DNA of 64,000 nucleotides from Thermomicrobiales bacterium (GCA_041390825.1 JAWKPF010000006.1:1-64000); one strand, 5' to 3'; positions 1 through 9,514 are shown, counted from the stretch's first letter. Numbers and translations are program-made. Notes: generated by a model not told the origin, from the sequence alone.

Positions 1-183
1 CGGTTTGCGCCCAATCTCCCGCAGGCGCTGGCTGGCGCCCTGGACAACGCCAAGCAGGCGCTTGTGGACTATCTCCGCAGTGTCACGCTCGAATCGATGC
101 TCGAGTCAGTAGAACAGTTCACCGCGCAAGGCAACGTGGCCAACCAACCCGCCGGACATTGTCGAACCGGCGAACGTATCTAA
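1..183 (+). CDS. C-terminal end of an unidentified protein (partial)
   Basis: An open frame enters from the left edge in frame 1 and stops at TAA 181-183, giving the last 60 residues of a protein. The visible part is helical and polar, with no motif I recognise. It lies 92 bp upstream of an MFS drug exporter on the same strand. A TetR- or MarR-type regulator is a common partner in that position, but nothing in these residues proves it. Confidence 0.5.
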   Translation, partial: RFAPNLPQALAGALDNAKQALVDYLRSVTLESMLESVEQFTAQGNVANQPAGHCRTGERI

Positions 184-275
184 CGAATCGACCGAATAAC
201 CGTCCTAAGAACGGCGCTTGGCGGCCGGATGTTCCCGGTTCTGCGCTTCGCGATAAGTGAAAGGTAAGACTTGGA

Positions 276-1937
276 ATGGCAAGTATTGGATTGTCGAATC
301 GCGTCAATGACAGCAACGTCAAGTGGTATACGTTGATCGCCGCCTGCTTCGCGCTCTTCATGGCGATGCTCGATAACCTCGTCGTCAACATTGCCCTGCC
401 AACTATCTCGCGTGACCTCGATGCCCGCGCCACTCAGCTCCAGTGGGTCATTTCGGCCTATACGCTGGTCTTCGCCTCGTTGCAGATCACTGCAGGCGGT
501 CTGGGCGACAAGTTCGGCCGGAAACGCTGGTTCATGATCGGATTGGTGATCTTCACCGTTGTTTCGGCAATCGCGGCGTTCTCCAACAGCATGAACATGC
601 TCATCACCATGCGCGCCCTGCAGGGATTGGGCGCGGCGTTGATCATGCCGCTGTCGCTTTCGCTGATCTCCAACGCGTTCCCGCCGGAAGAGCGCGGCCG
701 CGCCATCGGCATCTGGAGCGCGGTTTCCGTCTCGTCCATCGCTCTCGGTCCCGTCATCGGCGGCGCCATCGTGGAGTATTTCCACTGGGGCTGGATCTTC
801 CTGATCAATGTGCCAATCGGCATCATTGCCCTGTTGGTGACCCAGGCAGTGGTGCGTGAATCGCGCGACGAGTCGGGCACGGTGGCGACCGATGTTCCGG
901 GCACCATCCTCATCACCGCCGGGATCGCTGCGCTCACATGGGGCCTCATTCAGGCAGGAGAGCGCGGATGGACCGACACCTGGATCCTCATCGCCTTCCT
1001 GGCCGCGGCCATCATTCTGCCGGTCTTCGTCTGGGTGGAGATGCGCGCCGAGCGCCCGATGATCCCGATGAGCTTCTTCCGCTCGCGCACCTTCGTCGGG
1101 GCCAATATCGACTCGTTCATGATCGCGTTCCTGATCACCGGCGTCTCGTTCTTCATGACGCTCTATCAGCAGAACATCCACGGCTTCTCGCCCATCCGCA
1201 CCGGTCTCGCACTGGTGCCGATGGTGGCGGTCATGATGGTCTTCTCTCCGCTCTCTGGCTCGATGGTCAACAAGCTCGGACCGCGCCGCCTCATCTCCTT
1301 CGGCATGATCGTGACCGGCATCGGCACGGGGCTCTTCCTCATGTCGGGCGTCGGGGTTTCCTACTGGCGCATCCTGCCGGCCTTCCTGGTGATGGGCTTC
1401 GGCATGAGTTTCATCTGGGCGCCCATGACCACTGCTGTCCTGAACAGTGTGAGTTCCGAGAAGAGCGGTATCGCCTCGGCAGTCAATGGCTCTCTGCGCG
1501 AGATCGGCACCGCGTTCGGCGTTGCCCTGCTGGGTACACTGGCCAACCGCGCCTACAAGAGCGAGTTCAATGGGAACTCGGACGTTCAGGCGCTGCGCGC
1601 CTCCGGCGGCGAGGCAATCGCGCCGGTCATCGATCTGGTTGGCGCGGGGATGAACAACGCCGGCCGGGTGCTGGGTCAGTTGATCGACAGTGGCGACTAT
1701 CCGCAGTTGTCCGCAATCCCTGCTCAGGTAGTCCAAACCCTGGAGCATGTCAGCGCGGAAGCATTCATGGTGGGCATGGACCGCGCCATCATCTTTTCGA
1801 CCGCTGGCATTATCATCGCCGCCGTCGTCTCCTACTTCCTCATCGAGGATGCGGTGGTGGAGCGTGCGCTGGAGCCGGATGGCGATCGCGAACCGCGCCC
1901 GGGGGATGTCGAATTTGCCCCCGGCGCAGCCGACTAG
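276..1937 (+). CDS. DHA2-type MFS multidrug exporter (EmrB/QacA-like)
   Basis: A 553-residue polytopic inner-membrane protein, the usual size for 14-helix MFS drug:proton antiporters. The N-terminal helix carries the family signature MLDNLVVNIALP (about residues 31-42), and the loop after helix 2 has motif A, GDKFGRKR (about 77-84). A conserved GPVIGG stretch (motif C-like) follows in helix 5. The family exports hydrophobic drugs or metabolites using the proton gradient; the substrate cannot be read from sequence. The C-terminal tail is acidic and soluble. An MMPL transporter follows 115 bp downstream on the same strand, so the two probably form one efflux locus. The start at 276 is preceded by AAAGG at a slightly long distance. 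Confidence 0.9.
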   Translation: MASIGLSNRVNDSNVKWYTLIAACFALFMAMLDNLVVNIALPTISRDLDARATQLQWVISAYTLVFASLQITAGGLGDKFGRKRWFMIGLVIFTVVSAIAAFSNSMNMLITMRALQGLGAALIMPLSLSLISNAFPPEERGRAIGIWSAVSVSSIALGPVIGGAIVEYFHWGWIFLINVPIGIIALLVTQAVVRESRDESGTVATDVPGTILITAGIAALTWGLIQAGERGWTDTWILIAFLAAAIILPVFVWVEMRAERPMIPMSFFRSRTFVGANIDSFMIAFLITGVSFFMTLYQQNIHGFSPIRTGLALVPMVAVMMVFSPLSGSMVNKLGPRRLISFGMIVTGIGTGLFLMSGVGVSYWRILPAFLVMGFGMSFIWAPMTTAVLNSVSSEKSGIASAVNGSLREIGTAFGVALLGTLANRAYKSEFNGNSDVQALRASGGEAIAPVIDLVGAGMNNAGRVLGQLIDSGDYPQLSAIPAQVVQTLEHVSAEAFMVGMDRAIIFSTAGIIIAAVVSYFLIEDAVVERALEPDGDREPRPGDVEFAPGAAD

Positions 1938-1950
1938 TTAGGAACAGTTG

Positions 1951-1982
1951 CCGGGACGGACGCGTGCCTCTGTCCGTCCCGG
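1951..1982 (+). terminator. Intergenic hairpin between the MFS and MMPL genes
   Basis: A perfect 11-bp inverted repeat, CCGGGACGGAC and GTCCGTCCCGG, with a 10-nt loop and a pyrimidine-rich but T-poor tail. It could be a weak terminator or attenuator that lowers transcription into the MMPL gene. Confidence 0.5.
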
Positions 1983-2052
1983 CTTCCCATTCGGGGGAAC
2001 GCCCGATACCCGCTCGGGCAGCAAGCGAGCAGTGTGTGGGCAGGAGGAACAC

Positions 2053-4293
2053 GTGGCAACGACATACGATCAATCGAACCGAAAAACACCGTCCAACAAC
2101 GGCAAACCGGGGCTGTTGCGTCGCTGGATCGATACGGTCACCGCTCATCCAAAACGGGTGTTGCTGGTCTTCTTCGTGTTGATGGCCATTCTCATCGCAG
2201 TGGCATCCAGCGTGCGTGGCCATTTCGTCGATTCGTTCAGCCTGCCGGGCGCGGAATCGCAACGCGCCTACGACCTGCTCGCCGAGCGGTTTCCGGGAGC
2301 GTCGGGCATCACCGCCCAGGTGGTCTTCCAGGTCGACGAAGGCGGGAGCTTCCAGGATCCAGCGGTGCAGGAGCAAATCGAGACCCTGCTCGCCGAGATC
2401 GAACAACTCCCGCACGTCGCCTCGACTGTGTCACCCTATGAAGCTGAGTATCAGATCAGCCAGAACGGCAACATCGCCTACGCAACGGTCAATTACGACG
2501 TGCAGTTCGATGAGCTGTCGATTCCCGAAGCCGAAAAGCTGGTCGAGCTCACCGACGCCGCCAACAACGATCAACTGCGCGTGGTCGCCGGTGGCGACGC
2601 GACTTCGGTCACGGAGCAAGAATTCGGAAACACGGCCGAATTGGTCGGCATCATCGCAGCCGCCATCATCCTGTTGATCGCCTTTGGTTCCGTGGTCGCC
2701 ATGGGCCTGCCGATCGCCACCGCGCTGATCGGTCTGACCATCGGCTTCATGGGCATCTTCATCGCCACCCGCTGGCTCGACATCGCAACTTTCGCGCCCC
2801 AGTTCGCCTCGATGATCGGTATCGGCGTTGGTATCGACTACGCGCTCTTCGTCGTGACCCGTTTCCGCGAAGGTATCCATGATGGGCTCACCCCGCGGGA
2901 GGCTACCGGACGCGCGCTCGATACCGCGGGCCGCGCGGTCATCTTCGCCGGCTCAGTCGTCGTCATCTCGATGCTCGGTCTCTCGGCCGTCGGCATCAAG
3001 TTCGTCGCCGCGCTGGGCGTCGCCGCTGCGATTGTGGTTGCAACAGCCGTGCTCGTGGCCTTCACCGTCTTGCCCGCGTTGCTCACGCTGGTCGGAACCC
3101 GTATCGACAAGTGGTCGGTCCGTCGCCCGGGCAGCAAGAACCGAGCGCCCGGGGAGCCATTTGGCCGCAAGATCAGCCGGCGCATTCAGGCCAAGCCCTG
3201 GCTCTATGCCATCCTCTCGGCCGGCTTCTTGATCCTGCTGGCCTTGCCAGTGCTCAAGATGGATCTTGGGTTCCCCGATGCCAGCGCCAATCCGTCCGAC
3301 TTCCACACCCGGCAGGCCTACGATCTGTTGACCGAAGGCTTCGGCGAAGGTTTCAACAATCCGCTGCTGCTGGTGCTGGACGATAAGGACGGGGTGCAGC
3401 AGGAGACGATCGATTCGGTTACGAGCGCCGTCGCGCAAGTTCCGGGGGTCGTCCAGGTCGCGCAGCCGTTCACGAACGAAGCGGGCGACACCACGGTCAT
3501 CACCGTGATTCCGACCGGAAACGCGAACAGCGACGAAGTGCTCGATCTCGTCCACGAATTACGTGATACCACGTTGCCGGCTGCCGTCGACGGTAGCGGC
3601 ACGACCGCTTATGTCGGTGGCGGAACCGCATCATTCCTCGACTTCTCGGAAAAGATGGTCGAGCGCACCCCCTGGGTCTTTGTCGTCATCATCGGATTGA
3701 GCTTCATCTTGCTCACCATCGTCTTCCGCTCACCGGTGATCGCATTGAAGGCCGCCATCATGAACATCCTCTCGATCGCGGCTGCCTTTGGCGTGATCGT
3801 GGCGGTCTTTCAGCTCGGGTGGGGTCACCAGCTTTTCGGCATCGAAGAATCCCAACCCATCGCGGTCTTCCTGCCGATCTTCCTCTTCGCCATCCTCTTT
3901 GGGTTGTCGATGGACTATGAGGTCTTCCTGCTGAGCCGCATCCGGGAGTTCTGGGCGCATGGCCGCAACACCAGCGATGCCGTCGCCGACGGGCTCTCCG
4001 TTACCGCCCGGGTGATTACCGCTGCAGCCGCCATCATGATCTGCGTCTTCCTGGCGTTCGTGATGAACCCGGTCCCCGTCGTCAAGCAGATGGGCTTCGG
4101 CCTGGCGGTCGCCATCCTGATCGACGCCACCGTCGTCCGGCTGGTGCTGGTTCCGTCCACCATGGAACTGCTGGGCGATCGCAACTGGTGGTTCCCCTCA
4201 TGGCTCGACCGCATTACTCCGCATGTCAACATCGAAGGGAAGACCGAACCCGCTCCACACGAGTTCGATCCTCTTCCGGGTTCCGCTGACTGA
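2053..4293 (+). CDS. MMPL-family RND transporter
   Basis: Start chosen at GTG 2053 because AGGAGGAA lies at 2042-2049; the frame is open further upstream but without a better site. The protein is 746 residues. It has the twofold architecture of MMPL exporters: an N-terminal helix, a large extracytoplasmic domain (about 50-190), six helices, a second extracytoplasmic domain and six more helices. Each membrane half carries the expected Asp-Tyr signature, GIDYALFVVTRFREG near 262 and LSMDYEVFLLSRIREF near 620, which are the proton-relay sites. These proteins export lipids, siderophores or drugs; the substrate is unknown here. It probably works with the upstream MFS exporter. The gene is intact. 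Confidence 0.92.
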   Translation: MATTYDQSNRKTPSNNGKPGLLRRWIDTVTAHPKRVLLVFFVLMAILIAVASSVRGHFVDSFSLPGAESQRAYDLLAERFPGASGITAQVVFQVDEGGSFQDPAVQEQIETLLAEIEQLPHVASTVSPYEAEYQISQNGNIAYATVNYDVQFDELSIPEAEKLVELTDAANNDQLRVVAGGDATSVTEQEFGNTAELVGIIAAAIILLIAFGSVVAMGLPIATALIGLTIGFMGIFIATRWLDIATFAPQFASMIGIGVGIDYALFVVTRFREGIHDGLTPREATGRALDTAGRAVIFAGSVVVISMLGLSAVGIKFVAALGVAAAIVVATAVLVAFTVLPALLTLVGTRIDKWSVRRPGSKNRAPGEPFGRKISRRIQAKPWLYAILSAGFLILLALPVLKMDLGFPDASANPSDFHTRQAYDLLTEGFGEGFNNPLLLVLDDKDGVQQETIDSVTSAVAQVPGVVQVAQPFTNEAGDTTVITVIPTGNANSDEVLDLVHELRDTTLPAAVDGSGTTAYVGGGTASFLDFSEKMVERTPWVFVVIIGLSFILLTIVFRSPVIALKAAIMNILSIAAAFGVIVAVFQLGWGHQLFGIEESQPIAVFLPIFLFAILFGLSMDYEVFLLSRIREFWAHGRNTSDAVADGLSVTARVITAAAAIMICVFLAFVMNPVPVVKQMGFGLAVAILIDATVVRLVLVPSTMELLGDRNWWFPSWLDRITPHVNIEGKTEPAPHEFDPLPGSAD

Positions 4294-4315
4294 TCTCCTC
4301 ATTCAGCCGCACGGC

Positions 4316-4346
4316 AACACCCCAGATCTATTCGATCCGGGGTGTT
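4316..4346. terminator. Terminator between convergent genes
   Basis: An 8-bp inverted repeat AACACCCC (4316-4323) and GGGGTGTT (4339-4346) surrounds a short interior and sits in the 65-bp gap between two convergent stop codons, so it can serve both strands. Confidence 0.65.
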
Positions 4347-4358
4347 GTCTCGCTCCCC

Positions 4359-5069
4359 TCAAAGCGACGGCCAGAGTGCCACCGCAAGCGTGACCGTTCC
4401 GGCCACCGCCATCGATCCGACCCAGACCAGATCGAGATTGAACCAGGCGCGCCGCAGGATGCCTACTCCGATCCAGCGATAGACGGCGATGGCCATGAGC
4501 CCCATCACCAGCAACATCGCCAGCGTGTGCAATGAAACCGCAGCCAACGCCTCGCCAAGCGCGCGCAAGCTGGAATCGCTTTCGGCCACCATGGGCATAT
4601 GGTGCGCATGTCCCTCGGGCATCGGGCTCGCCATCGCCGCTGACGGCCCGTCATCTGAAAGTCCCGCCAGCGCGGGAATCAGCATCAATCCGGCGCCATG
4701 CGCCGCCGCCATAAGTGCCGACCAGGAAACCAGTTCGAGCGATGTCACGCGCATCCCCACCCAACGCGGATGCCGAAAGCGGGTCAGCACTTTGTAGGCA
4801 GCATATGCGAGCAGGATGAGCCCTCCAGCCGCCATCACGATCCGCTCCGGAAGAACGACCTGCAAGAGCCCGACCGGTATCGCAATGGCCGCAATCGCCA
4901 GCAGATGCCCTACCGCGATCGGTCCCAGCGCTTTCACTACCGCGCCCGTACGCCGCTCCTGAAAACCGATCGAGACGGCAAAGAGCCAGCCCATGGCCGG
5001 GTTGAGCCCGTGAAACGCGCCAAGCAGGGCCAACGTAACCCAGGGCAAGAGCAGAGAGATGTGATCCAT
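4359..5069 (-). CDS. Polytopic membrane protein, possibly a HupE/NicO-type metal transporter
   Basis: Start at 5069 is set by GGAGGAG seven bases upstream; a further-upstream ATG lacks this site. The protein is 236 residues with about six hydrophobic helices. The first contains AFHGLNPAMGWLFAV, resembling the His-rich first helix of the sulfite-exporter/NicO/HupE type of small cation transporters. A His/Met-rich loop (EGHAHHMPM, about residues 150-158) lies on one side of the membrane and would suit metal binding. The substrate is not determined. It follows the selenium-binding-type gene on the same strand (79-bp gap), so a link to copper or other metal supply for that enzyme is possible but inferred. 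Confidence 0.6.
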   Translation of the reverse strand: MDHISLLLPWVTLALLGAFHGLNPAMGWLFAVSIGFQERRTGAVVKALGPIAVGHLLAIAAIAIPVGLLQVVLPERIVMAAGGLILLAYAAYKVLTRFRHPRWVGMRVTSLELVSWSALMAAAHGAGLMLIPALAGLSDDGPSAAMASPMPEGHAHHMPMVAESDSSLRALGEALAAVSLHTLAMLLVMGLMAIAVYRWIGVGILRRAWFNLDLVWVGSMAVAGTVTLAVALWPSL

Positions 5070-5102
5070 CTGGAATCTCCTCCGTACCCACCTGAAGACG
5101 GT

Positions 5103-5138
5103 GCCGGGCCAGGCGAATTGCATCGCGTCTGGCCCGGC
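5103..5138 (-). terminator. Strong hairpin downstream of the selenium-binding-type gene
   Basis: A 13-bp near-perfect stem, GCCGGGCCAGGCG and CGTCTGGCCCGGC, starts ten bases after the stop of the upstream minus-strand gene. The tail is T-poor. It may act as a partial terminator ahead of the membrane-protein gene. Confidence 0.5.
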
Positions 5139-5147
5139 GCCGGTCGA

Positions 5148-6755
5148 TCAGGCGAAGCAGTAGGAATCGGTCGAGGCGTCACCGCCCTGGAGCCGAACCT
5201 GATGCGGACGCTGGTCGCCGAAATCGACGAAGAAGTCGGGATCGAGCGTCATTCCGCCATCGGCATCGACGTTCGCCATCGCCATCCATCCCTTGACGCC
5301 ATCCGGATAGAACTGGGCGTCCCACGGGAGGTAGAGCGAGTTCGTGAAGTAGACGCGGCGACCGTCGCGGCTCAGCTCGATCATCTGCGGAGCGCCATTG
5401 AGCGGTCCATCCGCGGCCGGATGCCCAGCTCGGCGCACGATGCCTCCGATCTGGATCGAGCCGGTCAACTTCGGCTCTTCCGGGTTGGAGACATCGTACT
5501 GGCGTAGCTCGCCGGTACCCCAACACGGCACGTAGAGGAAGCGATCGTCGAGGCTCAACGCAATGTCGGTCACCAGAGGTGGGACCGCCTTGAACGGTTG
5601 CAGCGCCGGCGGAAGCTGATCCTCCTCGGCCGGCTCAGCCATGATCTCGATGACCTTCTTGGCGTCCCAGGTCCCGTCGTCGTTGCGCTTCCACATGAAG
5701 ATCGACGACGACAGATCCTTCAGGCTGAGAACGACATTGACGAACCCGTACGCCTTGGTCGGATTGTGTGCTGGACGCAACTCCAATACGATCTGGTTTT
5801 CCTTGCCCAGATCGATTGTCTGCGTGAGTTTTCGGTCGCGCAGGTTCCAGAAGTGCAGCTGGTGACCATACTGACCATCCAGCAACAGATCGGGCTGCAC
5901 GCCGGTTTCGACCATGTTCGGAGTGCCCCATTCACTGGTGACCATGGTGTCATAGCCGAGATGCCACCAGAAGTCGTAGTGCAGATACTGGTCACCGCGA
6001 TCGAGCTCCCATGGGCCCAACACGTCGAACGAGTCGTGATCGAGGACGACCACGCCACCGGGGCCATCGCCATCGGGCGCGCCGAGCGCGCTCACATAGA
6101 TGCCATCGGTCCCACAATGGACGGTGTGACCGCGAGAATAGCCCGACCGCTCGGCCAGCTCGTCCGCTTCGATGGTCTTGACGATGCGCGGACGCGTTGG
6201 GTCTGGCTTCGTGTCGATGATGTAGATGCGGGACGACTTCAGCGCTGGAACGATGAGGTAGCGCCGCTCGACATGGGGATGCGCCGCATTGGGACAGAGC
6301 ATCGAGCTGCAAGCATTCCAGTTGAAATGGTGCAGCTCATCCCCGGCATAGGACATCTCGACCTCGCCAATCTGCTGACCGTAGGTCGAGGAAGTTGGAT
6401 TGGTGTCGATCACAACGATCGCGTCGGGGCGTTCGTCCCCATTGGGATTGACCCGCACAACATACGCGAACTCCTCCGGCGGGGCAGTCATTGCCAACCT
6501 GGCCGATGGATAGAACGTGGGGTCAGGGCGCCATACGGTCATCGATTGACTCCTTGTAATGGATGATGAAACCGGCTCGGACGCGGCAGCAGGATTCCCG
6601 CCGCCAAGCCGCAGTGAGAGCGCGGTCAACAAACCGCTGCCAGCAATTCCACCGAGAACGGTTCGGCGGGTGACGTCGGGCAACGCGGAAGATTGGTCCC
6701 TTTTTTCTCCGGTGAACATTGAAACGCTGTCCTTTCTTAGTTCACTGGCGTGCAT
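5148..6755 (-). CDS. Selenium-binding protein / methanethiol oxidase family, Tat-type leader
   Basis: The 535-residue frame matches the SBP56/methanethiol oxidase family from WRPDPTFYPS (about 74-83) to the diagnostic C-terminus RPHQVRLQGGD...SYCFA. Family members form a beta-propeller, bind copper and oxidise methanethiol to formaldehyde, sulfide and peroxide. The usual CSSC centre reads CSSMLC here. An N-terminal extension holds TRRTVLGG followed by a hydrophobic run and an Ala-rich cleavage area, consistent with Tat export. Three in-frame starts each have a Shine-Dalgarno: 6755 (AGGAGA), 6719 (AAAGGA) and 6542 (AAGGAG). The last would make a leaderless cytosolic form. A large LuxR regulator gene lies just upstream. 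Confidence 0.88.
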   Translation of the reverse strand: MHASELRKDSVSMFTGEKRDQSSALPDVTRRTVLGGIAGSGLLTALSLRLGGGNPAAASEPVSSSITRSQSMTVWRPDPTFYPSARLAMTAPPEEFAYVVRVNPNGDERPDAIVVIDTNPTSSTYGQQIGEVEMSYAGDELHHFNWNACSSMLCPNAAHPHVERRYLIVPALKSSRIYIIDTKPDPTRPRIVKTIEADELAERSGYSRGHTVHCGTDGIYVSALGAPDGDGPGGVVVLDHDSFDVLGPWELDRGDQYLHYDFWWHLGYDTMVTSEWGTPNMVETGVQPDLLLDGQYGHQLHFWNLRDRKLTQTIDLGKENQIVLELRPAHNPTKAYGFVNVVLSLKDLSSSIFMWKRNDDGTWDAKKVIEIMAEPAEEDQLPPALQPFKAVPPLVTDIALSLDDRFLYVPCWGTGELRQYDVSNPEEPKLTGSIQIGGIVRRAGHPAADGPLNGAPQMIELSRDGRRVYFTNSLYLPWDAQFYPDGVKGWMAMANVDADGGMTLDPDFFVDFGDQRPHQVRLQGGDASTDSYCFA

Positions 6756-6897
6756 CGGATCTCCTGGAGAACCAGCAGACTAGGCCTATCCCGGTGCAAT
6801 CCAGCGATCGACAGAGCACTTATGAACAAACCGGCGATCGCGAATCGGCCGCCAACATCGTCATGCAGCGACTGCTCGGTAGCTATGGCAATGTGTG

Positions 6898-6931
6898 CCT
6901 AGTTTGGGGAGGTGAGCTACCTAGATTGGGG
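6898..6931 (-). promoter_or_regulatory. Paired direct repeat, candidate operator
   Basis: On the minus strand CCCCAATCTAGG and CCCCAAACTAGG occur as a direct repeat with starts 22 bp apart, two helical turns. One copy overlaps the last codons and stop of the LuxR-type regulator gene; both lie upstream of the selenium-binding-type gene. The spacing suits a protein bound side by side, but there is no direct evidence of binding. Confidence 0.4.
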
Positions 6932-9514
6932 AGCGATGCCGACTTCCACGGCCTTCCGGGCAGCTTCGTCTCGTGAGCGGACGTCGAGCTTTGCCAGGAT
7001 GGCGGTGATGTGGTGGCCGACAGTGCGCGGCGAGAGATAGAGCGCATCCGCGATGTCATTGGTGCGCCGGCCCTGCACGAGCATGGCCAGCACCTCCATC
7101 TCGCGACTCGTCAACTGGAAGGGGTTGGCTTGCGTGGTCGGGCGCGGCCCCCGCGGGAGTCGCTCGGCGCCAATTGCGCGCAACCGTTGGGTGGTGACGG
7201 CCGCGGCGCGCGTTGCGCCGAGCCGCACGAACTCCGCATACGCGTAGCGCAGCTCGGGTTCGGATTCGCTGTCGACCAGTGCCCAGGCAGCCTCGTGTGG
7301 ACACCCAAGTTCTCGCCACCTGGCGGCGGCGGCCCGCCAATTCCCTGCGATCTGCAGCGCAAATGGCTCGAACGCATTCGTCGGTGCTTCCTCCAGCGCA
7401 CCCGCTCGCCAGAGCCAATAGGCAAGCTGGCCGATATACCAACGATGCCCGCTTTCGAGAGCCAGATCGTAGATCGAAGCGGCTTCAGCCCGTGTGCGCT
7501 CCAGGTCGCCGTCGAGCCAAGCGGATTCGGCTCGAGCTGTGCGAACCGGGCAGAGCCGTTGCAACTCTCCCGTTCGCTCGGCCAGTTCCAGTGCTTCATC
7601 GAGGAGAAGTGACGCTGCAGGATCGCCGGTCCTCGCGTGTACTCGGCCAAGAACTGCCAGCGCCACGATCTTGCTTATGGGCGCCAGCCTGCGCTGCCGG
7701 AGAACGGCGTTTTCCTGTTCCACCGCCGCGGACCACTGTCCCTGATAGAGGTACGAGACACCACGCCATGCGTTGAGGTAGTTCGTGTAGGTGTCGATAT
7801 CCCGATCTGAACAGTAGACAATCCCTTCGTCCAGCCAGGGATCGGAGTCTGCGAAGTCGTACATCTCACAGCGGCCGGTCGAAAGCAGGGTGTAGGCTCG
7901 GGCGGCATGCTCTTCGAGATTCCTGCTCTTGGCAATGTCCAGGCTGCGTTTGACAAGCGCTACTCCTCGCGGCACGTCGTCGGTGAGGAAGTAGGAGGCG
8001 CCGACGTTGGCAAGCGCATGTGCCAGCGTTTCCTGCTCGTCCATTTGCTCAGCCAGCGCGATCGCCTGTTGCCCCCGGGCGATGGCTTCCGGCGCATCCC
8101 ACGCGAGCATGCTGAGCTGGGACTGCGCGCTATATGCCATCGCGAGTTCTGGCGACGGGGGCAACGCTTCGAGGATGCGCACCGCTTCCGCCAGGGTGTT
8201 TTCGGATTCCAGATTGTTCCCAGCGTACCAATGGAGCCTGGATAACCAACGTAGCGCGTCTCCCATCCGCAGTTGATCATTCTCAGCACGCCAGATTTCG
8301 ATCGCTTCCTCGCATTTCGCAATCGCCCGTTCACTTTCATCCAGCACATAGATTTCGAACGACCACGCCAGGAGCAGCTCAGCCCGCGCCGCAGGTTCCA
8401 ATGACCCGGCGAACTCCATCACACGCTGATACTGAGCCGCTGCCTCGCGATGTGACCGAAGCGCCGCTGCCCGGCGAGCCGCCGCAGGCCCATAGTCCAG
8501 CACCGCATCACGATCGAATCCGCATGCCGCATGATGGGTCAGGCGTACCAGGTCAGTCGATCCCGCGGCTCGCAACGCGGCAAGGACGCGCCGGTGCAGT
8601 TCGATCTGCCGCGGAGGGGAGATCTCTGCCAATACGGCAACGCGCGCAAGCTCGTGGCGAAATGCAAGCGCATCCCCCTGCGTACGCAACAATCCCTGGG
8701 CGATGCATTCCTCGGTCGATTCTGGTTGCGCCTGACTTACCTGTGACGCCAGCCACGACTCCGCTGGTGAGCCGATGACCGCAACGGCATCGAGGAGTTG
8801 CCTGGCAGCCGGTGACAGCCGATCTGCCCGGGCCAGAACGACATCCCGCACTGTGGCTGGCAATCCTTCGACCTTGCTTTCGAGAATCTCAGAAACAAAG
8901 AACGGATTGCCATTGGTCAGCCGAAAGAGCTCGTTCGGATCGATTCCCGATCCCTCGGAGAGTTGCGTGACGCCGGCCAACGAGAGTGGCGGCAAGTGCA
9001 TCCGGCTAACGGCTGAAGCGGTGGCGAGATCCCCAAGCAGCCGGCGCATCGGGTGCCCCATGCCAATCTCATCGTCGCGGAAGGTGATGATCATGAGGAT
9101 GGGAGCCGATCCAATCCGGCGACCCAGATAGCGAATCCCGTCGACGGCCGCGTCGTCGATCCAGTGCGCGTCCTCGATCACCATGATGGTGGTGGGGCCG
9201 CACGCGAGCGTAGTCAGGACCGTGCGAGCGATTTCGACTGGCGATGCAGACTGGTCGAGCAATGCGCTGATCTGTCCCTGCATCAACTCATCCATGTCGG
9301 CAAGGAGGCCATGCGGGCGCGGGGCAGTCAGCGGCTCGCAGGCGCCAACGAGCACGCGTTCAGAGGCGGAGCGACTGACGAATGCCTGCACGAGGCTCGT
9401 CTTGCCAACACCCGCTTCGCCGCCCAGAAGGAGCATGCGTCCATGTCCGTGGCTCGCCTGGGAGAGCAACGCGTTCAGATCGTCAAGGTAGGGGGTTCGC
9501 TCTAGGAGTTGCAT
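6917..9514 (-). CDS. LuxR-family transcriptional regulator with AAA ATPase and TPR region (LAL/MalT-like)
   Basis: An 865-residue regulator with three parts. The N-terminal ATPase domain has Walker A GGEAGVGKT (about 31-39) and a Walker B-like IMVIEDAHWIDD near 120. A long helical TPR-like middle follows. A C-terminal LuxR helix-turn-helix contains LTSREMEVLAMLVQGRRTND and SPRTVGHHI. This matches large ATP-binding LuxR regulators, which bind an inducer through the TPR region and activate transcription when loaded with ATP. The inducer is unknown. The gene lies directly upstream of the selenium-binding-type gene on the same strand, which is the likely target. The gene is intact. Confidence 0.9.
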   Translation of the reverse strand: MQLLERTPYLDDLNALLSQASHGHGRMLLLGGEAGVGKTSLVQAFVSRSASERVLVGACEPLTAPRPHGLLADMDELMQGQISALLDQSASPVEIARTVLTTLACGPTTIMVIEDAHWIDDAAVDGIRYLGRRIGSAPILMIITFRDDEIGMGHPMRRLLGDLATASAVSRMHLPPLSLAGVTQLSEGSGIDPNELFRLTNGNPFFVSEILESKVEGLPATVRDVVLARADRLSPAARQLLDAVAVIGSPAESWLASQVSQAQPESTEECIAQGLLRTQGDALAFRHELARVAVLAEISPPRQIELHRRVLAALRAAGSTDLVRLTHHAACGFDRDAVLDYGPAAARRAAALRSHREAAAQYQRVMEFAGSLEPAARAELLLAWSFEIYVLDESERAIAKCEEAIEIWRAENDQLRMGDALRWLSRLHWYAGNNLESENTLAEAVRILEALPPSPELAMAYSAQSQLSMLAWDAPEAIARGQQAIALAEQMDEQETLAHALANVGASYFLTDDVPRGVALVKRSLDIAKSRNLEEHAARAYTLLSTGRCEMYDFADSDPWLDEGIVYCSDRDIDTYTNYLNAWRGVSYLYQGQWSAAVEQENAVLRQRRLAPISKIVALAVLGRVHARTGDPAASLLLDEALELAERTGELQRLCPVRTARAESAWLDGDLERTRAEAASIYDLALESGHRWYIGQLAYWLWRAGALEEAPTNAFEPFALQIAGNWRAAAARWRELGCPHEAAWALVDSESEPELRYAYAEFVRLGATRAAAVTTQRLRAIGAERLPRGPRPTTQANPFQLTSREMEVLAMLVQGRRTNDIADALYLSPRTVGHHITAILAKLDVRSRDEAARKAVEVGIAPQSR

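Noticed and set aside
180..1748. 522-codon minus-strand frame opposite the MFS gene
   Set aside because: Rich in Asp, Glu, His and Arg with no fold-like pattern, and fully antisense to a clear transporter. A typical shadow of high-GC coding DNA.
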